64,000 nt of DNA. Source: CALNZV01 sp942491115 (GTDB taxonomy: Bacteria > Desulfobacterota > Desulfobacteria > Desulfobacterales > UBA5852). Of the stretch, positions 57,275 to 64,000 are shown piece after piece. The first letter of the stretch is position 1. Every line of letters begins with the position of its first letter. The stretch spans positions 1-64,000 of the forward strand of contig CALNZV010000004.1 in assembly GCA_942491115.1 (NCBI GenBank), written 5' to 3'. The notes under the pieces were generated by a model. The model did no database searches. It was not told the DNA's origin and saw only the letters and a list, made by a program, of their open reading frames with translations. A program made the translations under genes and the position numbers.

Positions 57275-58188
57275 ACGATGGGACAAACGGCATCCTGATT
57301 CTGGACAAACCCGAGGGGCTTTCCTCCGCCAAGGCCTTAGGGCATGTCAAACGGGCAATGGGCGCCAAGAAGGCCGGGCACGCCGGAACCTTGGATCCAT
57401 TCGCCACGGGCGTGCTCGTCTGCTGTCTCGGGACGACCACACGTCTGGCCCATTTCTTTCTTCAGGGTTCGAAACGCTATGAGGGAATACTGAGGCTTGG
57501 TGAGGAGACGGATACCCAAGACCTTACTGGAAATCGAATCCGATCAAGCCCGGTTTCGAATCTTACAGAGAAGGAGATTGCGGGCGTCTTCAAGCATTTT
57601 ACAGGAGATATCCAGCAGCTCCCGCCGGTTTATTCTGCCCTCAAACACAACGGCCAGCCCCTCTACCGACTTGCCAGGGCCGGTCGGCCGGTCCAAAAGT
57701 CTCACCGGACCGTGAGTATCCGCACACTGGAGATCCTGTCCATTGATCTGCCGGAGATCCGGTTCGATGTGGTCTGCACGGCTGGCACCTATATTCGAAC
57801 CCTCTGCGCGGACATCGGCCATGAGCTTGGTTGCGGAGGGCATCTGCGGTGGCTGCGGCGAACCGCAAGCAGTGGTTTCGGCATTGATGAGGCTGTCGAT
57901 TTCCAGGCACTGACCGGCGGCGTGGTCGGCAACGAGGTGCTCATCGATCCCGCCGACGCCCTGAGGGCCATTCCACCCCTACGGTCCGACGCGGAGACAT
58001 CGGCCCGCATCGGTAGCGGTCAGCCGGTATCCTTCGCGGACTTCGACGGTCCGTCCCAGGGGGGGGAGGACGGGGTGTTCAAGGTGATCGCACCCAACAA
58101 CCGCCTGCTCGCCATCGTGAAAAAAACCGCTCGGCACAGGCGGTTGGAGTATTGTTGCGTTTTCCCCGAGGCCTGGGCCGTGGGTTGA
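57271..58188 (+). CDS. truB: tRNA pseudouridine-55 synthase
   Basis: A 305-residue enzyme that converts U55 of tRNA. GILILDKPEGLSSAKALGHVKR at the N-terminus, the catalytic aspartate in GHAGTLDPFATGVL, and later TYIRTLCADIGHELGCGGHL are characteristic. A C-terminal PUA-like end is short. Confidence 0.96.
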   Translation: MNDGTNGILILDKPEGLSSAKALGHVKRAMGAKKAGHAGTLDPFATGVLVCCLGTTTRLAHFFLQGSKRYEGILRLGEETDTQDLTGNRIRSSPVSNLTEKEIAGVFKHFTGDIQQLPPVYSALKHNGQPLYRLARAGRPVQKSHRTVSIRTLEILSIDLPEIRFDVVCTAGTYIRTLCADIGHELGCGGHLRWLRRTASSGFGIDEAVDFQALTGGVVGNEVLIDPADALRAIPPLRSDAETSARIGSGQPVSFADFDGPSQGGEDGVFKVIAPNNRLLAIVKKTARHRRLEYCCVFPEAWAVG

Positions 58189-58339
58189 GCACAGGGCTCC
58201 CCAAGACCGACCAATGGCGGTCACCCGGCTCTCCAGGCCCAGGAATTGGCGTTGTTCAATTCATGGTTTCAGGCTATAAGCCTAACATTAGAGCGTGTTT
58301 TATTTTCGGGATCGTTTCAAATCAAGGAGGCAATAAAAA

Positions 58340-58609
58340 GTGGCGTACACAACCGAGGATAAAAAGCAGCTGATCGATCAGTTCAAACTTCATGAGACCG
58401 ATACCGGCTCCCCGGAAGTCCAAGTCGGACTTCTGACCCACCGGATCACTTATCTTACGGAGCATCTCAAGGTCCATAAAAAAGACCACCACAGCCGCAG
58501 AGGGCTGCTAATGCTGGTGGGCAGGCGACGACGACTGCTCAATTATGTGAAGAACAAGGATGTCAGTCGATACCGAACGATCATCGAGACGTTAGGGCTT
58601 CGGCGATAA
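58340..58609 (+). CDS. rpsO: ribosomal protein uS15
   Basis: An 89-residue 30S protein, standard length: LIDQFKLHETDTGSPEVQVGLLTHRITYLTEHLK and RRGLLMLVGRRRRLLNYVKN. Uses a GTG start at 58340 after AAGGAGG. Followed by pnp as in many bacteria. Confidence 0.97.
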   Translation: MAYTTEDKKQLIDQFKLHETDTGSPEVQVGLLTHRITYLTEHLKVHKKDHHSRRGLLMLVGRRRRLLNYVKNKDVSRYRTIIETLGLRR

Positions 58610-58829
58610 CACCCGGCAACGCGCTGTGGCGCAGAGATGTCGTGTCGTCGTTACGGTGGCACCGGGTTAAATGTAAAATCCATTCGGTGCAATCACTGAC
58701 GACCATGGACCCGATGCTGCCGCCGACAAGGGGACGCTACACGACCCCCGGGGGCGTTGTTTTACGGTAAACCAGGCTGCAGCGGGCGTATGGAGACCCA
58801 AAGATTCCCGCGCCTGCTCAGGAGGCGAA

Positions 58830-60914
58830 ATGGAAAAAGTGTTAAAATCGGACTTAGGGGGCAAGCCCCTCAGCATCAAAACCGGTAAAATTGCCAAACA
58901 AGCTTCCGGTGCCGCCATTGTCCAGTACGGTGAGACGATCGTGCTGGTGACGGCGGTGTCGGCCTTTGATGAACGACCGGTGGATTTTTTGCCCCTGACC
59001 GTTGAGTACCAGGAGAAGATTTATGCGGCGGGCAGAATCCCCGGCAACTATTTTCGCCGTGAAATCGGAAGGCCCACCGAAAAGGAAACCTTGACGGCCA
59101 GGCTCATCGATCGGCCCATACGGCCGCTATTTCCAAAAGGCTACCGGTATGAAACCCAGGTGATTGCGACCGTTCTCTCCATGGATCAAGAAAATGATCC
59201 GGACGTGCTGGCCATGGTTGGGGCATCCGCCGCTCTCGGGTTGTCGGATATCCCGTTTGCGGGCCCTATTGCCAGTGTGCGGGTGGGGCGCTTCGGCGGT
59301 AAACTGGTGGCCAACCCCGCCATCTGCGAATGTGGCGACTGCGATATCAACATCATCGTTGCCGGCTCGAGAACGGGTGTTGTCATGGTAGAGGGTGGAG
59401 GCAATATCGTTTCGGAAACCGATATGCTTGAAGCAATTTATTTCGGGCACCAAGCCCTTCAGCCCCTGATCGATATCCAAGAAGAGTTAAAGGCCGCATT
59501 CGGGCAGCCCAAGCGGCCGTTTTCGGCCCCGGGAAAAGACCCTGGGCTGAATTCGAAACTGGAGGCGGATGCCTCATCGTATCTTAAAGAACGGCTTCTC
59601 ATACCCGTCAAGACGGATCGCAGTAAAGCCATCCGAGAGGCCAAAGCGAAGATTTTCGAAGATCTGGGAGAGGCATATGCCGACCGGAGGGAAGATGTAT
59701 ACGCGGCCTTGAGTGATTTGCAAAAGCAGATCAGCCGCGATTTGATCCTCAAGGAAGGGCGCCGCATGGACGGCCGGCAGTTCGACGAAGTCCGGCCGAT
59801 CACCTGCGAGGTGGGACTGTTGCCGAGACCCCACGGCAGTGCGCTGTTTACCCGGGGCGAGACTCAGGTGCTGGGCGTTCTCACCCTGGGATCCGGCCAG
59901 GACGAGCAGCGGGTGGAGACCCTGGTCGGCGACGAGTTCCGTCCCTTCATGCTCCACTACAATTTTCCGCCCTATTCGGTGGGAGAGGTAAAGCGGATGG
60001 GGGGACCGAGCCGAAGGGATATCGGCCACGGCGGTCTGTCCACCCGGGCCCTCGAACGGGTGCTCCCGGACAAGGAGGATTTTGACTATACCATCCGGTT
60101 GGTTTCCGAAGTCATGGAATCCAACGGTTCCTCGTCGATGGGCACCGTGTGCGCGGGAACCCTTGCCCTAATGGACGGAGGCGTTCCCATAAAGAATCCG
60201 GTGGCCGGAATCGCCATGGGATTGGTCCAGGAAGGCGACAAGGTGGTGATTCTCTCGGATATACTAGGCGATGAGGACCATACCGGGGATATGGATTTCA
60301 AGGTGGCCGGCACCGAGGAGGGCATTACGGCTCTGCAGATGGATATCAAAATCCTCGAGCTACCTCGGGAGGTCCTTCAGAAGGCCCTGGATCAAGCTCG
60401 AGATGGCCGGCTCCACATCCTGGGGAAGATGAAAGCGGTTCTTGCTGCGCCCAGAGGTAAAATTTCCCCTCACGCTCCGGCCATTTTGACCATGAACGTC
60501 CATCCCGATAAAATTCGCGAAATTATCGGACCCGGCGGGAAGATGATCCGATCCATTCAGGCCGAAACCAATACGAAGGTTGAGATTGACGATACCGGAC
60601 TGGTCAAGATCGCCGCCATGTCAAAGGAAGAAGGCAATGCGGCGCTGGAACGGATTCGCGAGATCGTTGCGGAACCGGAAGTCGGGAAAATCTACCACGG
60701 AACGGTCGTCCGGATTATGGATTTCGGGGCTTTTGTCCAGATCATGCCGGGTACGGACGGTCTCTGCCATATTTCCCAGCTGTCTACCCGTCGCCTGACA
60801 AAAGTATCGGATTTCGTCAAGGAGGGGGATAAGCTCAAGGTCAAGGTCCTCGAAATCAACCGGGATGGCAAGATTCGTCTGAGTCACAAGGCGGTGTTAG
60901 AGGAAGCCAAATAG
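58830..60914 (+). CDS. pnp: polyribonucleotide nucleotidyltransferase
   Basis: A 694-residue phosphorolytic 3'-5' exoribonuclease. Two RNase PH domains (with GRIPGNYFRREIGRPTEKE and the second containing MGTVCAGTLALMDGGVP), a helical linker, a KH domain (IIGPGGKMIRSIQAETNTKVEIDD) and an S1 domain (VVRIMDFGAFVQIMPGTDGLCHIS). Start preceded by AGGAGGCGAA. The 220-bp rpsO-pnp spacer may hold an RNase III-type control hairpin, but I could not define one. Confidence 0.97.
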   Translation: MEKVLKSDLGGKPLSIKTGKIAKQASGAAIVQYGETIVLVTAVSAFDERPVDFLPLTVEYQEKIYAAGRIPGNYFRREIGRPTEKETLTARLIDRPIRPLFPKGYRYETQVIATVLSMDQENDPDVLAMVGASAALGLSDIPFAGPIASVRVGRFGGKLVANPAICECGDCDINIIVAGSRTGVVMVEGGGNIVSETDMLEAIYFGHQALQPLIDIQEELKAAFGQPKRPFSAPGKDPGLNSKLEADASSYLKERLLIPVKTDRSKAIREAKAKIFEDLGEAYADRREDVYAALSDLQKQISRDLILKEGRRMDGRQFDEVRPITCEVGLLPRPHGSALFTRGETQVLGVLTLGSGQDEQRVETLVGDEFRPFMLHYNFPPYSVGEVKRMGGPSRRDIGHGGLSTRALERVLPDKEDFDYTIRLVSEVMESNGSSSMGTVCAGTLALMDGGVPIKNPVAGIAMGLVQEGDKVVILSDILGDEDHTGDMDFKVAGTEEGITALQMDIKILELPREVLQKALDQARDGRLHILGKMKAVLAAPRGKISPHAPAILTMNVHPDKIREIIGPGGKMIRSIQAETNTKVEIDDTGLVKIAAMSKEEGNAALERIREIVAEPEVGKIYHGTVVRIMDFGAFVQIMPGTDGLCHISQLSTRRLTKVSDFVKEGDKLKVKVLEINRDGKIRLSHKAVLEEAK

Positions 60915-60922
60915 CCCAGATC

Positions 60923-62212
60923 ATGGGAATAGCGGCCCAAAAGTCTGTCCTTCGCAATGGGATCACCATTGTGACCAAACGGATGCCCTATGTGCGATCT
61001 GTGTCGATGGGGGTTTGGGTGAATGTTGGGGCCAGGGACGAATCCCAGGAAGAAAACGGCCTGTCCCACCTCATCGAACACATGATCTTCAAAGGCACCA
61101 CCTTGAGAAGCGCGTTTCAGATCGCCAAGGAATTCGATGCCATCGGCGGCCAGACCAACGCCTTCACCGCCATGGAGAATACCTGCTATCACGCCCGGGT
61201 GATGGACACGCACCTGGACAAGATGGTGGATATTTTGTCCGATATTTTCCTCAACTCGCTTTTTGACGAGCTGGAGATCGACCGTGAACGGCCGGTCATT
61301 CTCCAGGAGATCGGAATGGTCGAGGACAGCCCCGAGGATTTCATTCACATGCTCTCGGGGCGGAACTTCTGGGGGGAGAATCCCCTGGGACGATCCATCC
61401 TGGGGACACCGGAGAACATCACCCGCTTCAGCGCCACTGATATTCGAGGATTTTTTCAACGCTATTACCAACCTCAGCGCATTGTCATTTCTGCCGCCGG
61501 GAATCTTCACCACCATGAAATGGTGGAACTGATTCAGCCGGCGTTTGAGACGATCCAGCAGGGTGGCGATTTGCCGAGGCGCGACGCTCCCCAATGCCGG
61601 TCTTTCGTCGATGTCAACCACCGACAGCTGGAGCAGGTGCACATCTGTCTGGCCACCCGGGGACTTGCCACCACCGATCCACGCCGCTATGGATTTTCCC
61701 TCATGAACACCGTGTTCGGCGGCAACATGAGCTCCCGGTTGTTTCAGGAGGTTCGCGAACGGCGAGGACTCGCCTATTCGGTATACTCGTTCATATCCTC
61801 TTATGAAGATTCCGGCATGTTCGGAGCCTATGCGGGTGTCGAACCCCGCAATGTCGAAGAAACCACCAAACTGCTGATTCGTGAACTGCGGCGGCTGTGC
61901 CGTGAGCCTATCAGTGATGCCGAACTTCAGGATGCCAAGGAGTATACCAAAGGCAATCTACTGTTGGCCGCCGAAAGCACGGACAATCAGATGGTGCGGC
62001 TTGCCCAAGGCGAGATACATTTCGGCCGCCATATCCCCCTCGACGAGGTCATCGGTCAGATCGACAGCGTCACCTCGGCGGATATTTTGTCATTGAGCAG
62101 CGAACTGTTTGCCGACGATCGGATCGTGTTGACGACCCTGGGGGCTTTCTCCGAGGCGTCGCTGTTCGAGGAGATGCTGACTGCCGATAGCCATGGGCAA
62201 TGGCTGTCCTAA
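60923..62212 (+). CDS. M16-family zinc peptidase
   Basis: A 429-residue protein of the processing-peptidase-like class. The inverted zinc motif HLIEH is at residues 49-53, with a downstream Glu in AMENTCYHARVMD. The second domain contains VFGGNMSSRLFQEVRERRGLAYSVYSF. Often found after pnp in Gram-positives and deltaproteobacteria. Substrate unknown. 8 bp after pnp. Confidence 0.92.
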   Translation: MGIAAQKSVLRNGITIVTKRMPYVRSVSMGVWVNVGARDESQEENGLSHLIEHMIFKGTTLRSAFQIAKEFDAIGGQTNAFTAMENTCYHARVMDTHLDKMVDILSDIFLNSLFDELEIDRERPVILQEIGMVEDSPEDFIHMLSGRNFWGENPLGRSILGTPENITRFSATDIRGFFQRYYQPQRIVISAAGNLHHHEMVELIQPAFETIQQGGDLPRRDAPQCRSFVDVNHRQLEQVHICLATRGLATTDPRRYGFSLMNTVFGGNMSSRLFQEVRERRGLAYSVYSFISSYEDSGMFGAYAGVEPRNVEETTKLLIRELRRLCREPISDAELQDAKEYTKGNLLLAAESTDNQMVRLAQGEIHFGRHIPLDEVIGQIDSVTSADILSLSSELFADDRIVLTTLGAFSEASLFEEMLTADSHGQWLS

Positions 62213-62239
62213 CCCAGGCCTTCGCGGGACCCCTTGACC

Positions 62240-62701
62240 ATGGCTGATCCGCCCACCGTTGCCTTTCAACGCCTCAGACCAAAGGATGATGGGGATATTC
62301 CTTTGCCCCAATACATGACCGCCAAGGCTGCCGGGATGGACATCCGGGCAGCAGTGCCCGGGGATGTGGTCATCACCCAGGGCCGCATCTGCATGATCCC
62401 CACCGGTTTTGCAATCTCTCTGCCTTCCGGCTACGAGGCACAGATTCGCCCCCGAAGCGGGCTTGCCGCCAAACATGGCATCGGTCTGATCAATTCCCCG
62501 GGAACCGTCGACGCCGACTACCGGGGCGAAGTGATGATCCCGATGATCAATCTCGGGCAGGAAGACTTCACGGTGCGGCGTGGGGACCGCATCGCCCAAA
62601 TGGTGATTCATCGGGTCACCCAGGCCCGGACCATCCTTGTCGAGCGATTGGACGACACCGAAAGGGGATCGGGTGGCTTCGGTCATACCGGCCGTCGATA
62701 A
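62240..62701 (+). CDS. dut: dUTP diphosphatase
   Basis: A 153-residue trimeric dUTPase that prevents uracil incorporation into DNA. All five motifs are present: AAGMDIRAA, PRSGLAAKHGI, INSPGTVDADYRGEV, RGDRIAQMVIH and RGSGGFGHTGR. Start ATG at 62240. Confidence 0.96.
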   Translation: MADPPTVAFQRLRPKDDGDIPLPQYMTAKAAGMDIRAAVPGDVVITQGRICMIPTGFAISLPSGYEAQIRPRSGLAAKHGIGLINSPGTVDADYRGEVMIPMINLGQEDFTVRRGDRIAQMVIHRVTQARTILVERLDDTERGSGGFGHTGRR

Positions 62702-62741
62702 CCGTTCAAACGACCTGTTTCTCCCAATTCACGGAACTGCC

Positions 62742-63566
62742 ATGACCACGACGCCTCCCGGTTTTCCTCAAAAGCCCATCGCTGGCATCCCCCCCTCGAT
62801 CACCTTTTGCGCCCTTGCCAGCGGCAGCCGCGGAAATGCCCTGTTCGTCTCCTCCGGCGGCACCGCTATCATTGTCGATGCGGGCCTTTCCGGTCGAGAG
62901 ATACAGAAGCGATTGGCCTCACGACATCTTGCCAGCGAAAGCATCGGGGCCATTGTTGTGTCCCATGAGCATACGGATCACCTGCAAGGGGTCGGTGTCC
63001 TCGCACGCCGATGGAAGATCCCCGTTTACATGAGTCGAGAAACCCTACGGGCCGGTCGGCGGCAGCTTGGTCAAGTGGATCGGGTGACGGCTTTCCACAG
63101 CGGAAAGCCCTTTACGATCGGATCCCTCGACCTGACCCCATTTGCGACTTCCCATGATGCGGCCGATCCTGTCGGCTTCACGATCGGTAGTCGGGGCGTC
63201 CATATCGGCGTTGCCACTGACCTTGGGGTGGCAACGGCCAACGTCAAGATGCAACTCAAACGCTGTGCTCTGATCCTGTTGGAAGCCAACCACGATCATC
63301 GAATGCTGGAGCAGGGACCATATCCATGGCCCTTGAAACAGAGAATTCGGGGACGTTCGGGTCACCTGTCCAATGAGGATGCGGCTCGCCTGTTAAAAGA
63401 GATCCATCATGAGAATCTTCGGCATGTCCTGCTGGGGCATTTGAGCGAAACCAACAACACGCCGGAAAAAGCCCTTTCCGTGGTCGGTGGTGCTCTGGAG
63501 GGGACACAAACCCGTTTGGGGGCGGTTTGCCAGGATTGTAGTGGGCCAGTTCTTGAAATCTTTTGA
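62742..63566 (+). CDS. YycJ-like metallo-beta-lactamase-fold hydrolase
   Basis: About 274 residues. CALASGSRGNALFVSSGGTAIIVDAG, VVSHEHTDHLQGV (HxHxDH) and later ATSHDAADPVGF, VATDLG and LLGHLSETNN give the two-metal site. YycJ/WalJ proteins are thought to be DNA 5'-exonucleases linked to mismatch repair or the cell wall. The start is put at 62742; an open frame reaching back into dut is unlikely. Confidence 0.88.
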   Translation: MTTTPPGFPQKPIAGIPPSITFCALASGSRGNALFVSSGGTAIIVDAGLSGREIQKRLASRHLASESIGAIVVSHEHTDHLQGVGVLARRWKIPVYMSRETLRAGRRQLGQVDRVTAFHSGKPFTIGSLDLTPFATSHDAADPVGFTIGSRGVHIGVATDLGVATANVKMQLKRCALILLEANHDHRMLEQGPYPWPLKQRIRGRSGHLSNEDAARLLKEIHHENLRHVLLGHLSETNNTPEKALSVVGGALEGTQTRLGAVCQDCSGPVLEIF

Positions 63567-63953
63567 GTTTCCCGCCATTCCATATGTTGTGCCAGTTTCG
63601 TTACCGTGCCACAAATAGATGTATTTCGAGAATGAAAAAATGATCTTTTCCATTGAAAAATCAATATGTCATGCACCGATGGCAGTTGAAGCGCCCACAC
63701 TTCTGTGTTAAGCCAAACGGTAGCTGGTTTCGCGGCTACCTGTCGGCACCGGAAGTGTCTTTTGGGCGTTTGATTGCCTGTATTGCCTTTCAGCGTGGCA
63801 GTGAAACCGTTATCGGCGGAAACCCCGGTTGCCCCTGGCCATCCGTTGACCAATGAATTTGAGCGTAAGTGCCGACAACTGATTTAGTGCCGGCGTGCGG
63901 CATTGTTGTGGAACGACGGCTGCCCTCTCAATTTTCGTGGAGATGTGTCTTCA
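63567..63953. other. intergenic stretch
   Basis: About 390 bp with no recognisable gene, tRNA or terminator. Short open frames lack ribosome-binding sites. Confidence 0.4.
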
Positions 63954-64000
63954 ATGGTAACCGCCAAAAATCAATCTGCCCCCGTTTCCGTTTCCCTCGA
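63954..64000 (+). CDS. start of a gene leaving the window
   Basis: ATG at 63954 preceded by GGAGATG at good spacing, followed by an open frame MVTAKNQSAPVSVSL to the end of the sequence. Too short to identify. Confidence 0.45.
   Translation, partial: MVTAKNQSAPVSVSL

Overview
The window comes from a sulfate-reducing deltaproteobacterium, most likely in the Desulfobacterales (Desulfosarcina or Desulfococcus type; the genus is an inference). The evidence is one locus holding ATP sulfurylase (sat), APS reductase (aprBA) and the QmoABC complex, plus a Tat-exported periplasmic Ni-Fe hydrogenase with its maturation genes. Two genes also contain an in-frame UGA followed by a bacterial SECIS-like hairpin, which points to a host that uses selenocysteine.

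Region 1 (1-600) holds an ArsR-family regulator on the minus strand and the first codon of the gene after it. Region 2 (about 603-14167) reads as an integron gene-cassette array. A dozen or so small, mostly AT-rich, plus-strand genes are each followed by an attC-type recombination site. No integrase gene is in the window; the attC orientation would place it to the left. Cargo: three toxin-antitoxin pairs (HigBA, BrnTA, VapBC-type), a HEPN-like protein, a DUF1877-like protein, a GyrI-like protein, an MmcQ/YjbR protein, an iron-sulfur flavoprotein-like reductase, a DinB-like protein, an Asp/Glu racemase homologue, a GNAT acetyltransferase, a PhzF-like protein, a selenoprotein related to the CTP synthase C-terminal domain, and a FosX-type fosfomycin hydrolase. 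Two nearly identical IS110/IS1111-type elements sit next to attC sites. The second has a frameshifted transposase. A 224-bp unit without an ORF, essentially one long attC, occurs twice.

Region 3 (14168-28577, minus strand) is chromosomal: tRNA-Val, pgsA, an exported protein, a polyprenyl diphosphate synthase, rimO and apbE. They run on without large gaps from a hydrogenase operon (small subunit, large subunit, maturation protease, hypC, hypF, hypD, hypE). The large subunit is read through an in-frame UGA that replaces the second cysteine of the N-terminal Ni-Fe ligand motif.

Region 4 (28800-38731) has two tRNA-Ser genes, sat on the plus strand, and convergently aprBA then qmoABC on the minus strand. 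Together they activate sulfate to APS, reduce APS to sulfite, and feed electrons from the quinone pool to APS reductase.

Region 5 (39250-44908) has three YkgJ-type cysteine-cluster proteins, an atypical SDR, a dGTPase-like HD protein, a small HsdR-N-like protein and a nucleoside/tRNA deaminase.

Region 6 (45139-64000, plus strand) is a translation and RNA-metabolism block: infC (apparently with an AUA start), rpmI, rplT, pheS, pheT, a MerR-type regulator, tRNA-Gly, then rimP-nusA-infB-DUF503-rbfA-nrnA-truB-rpsO-pnp, an M16 protease, dut and a YycJ-like MBL hydrolase.
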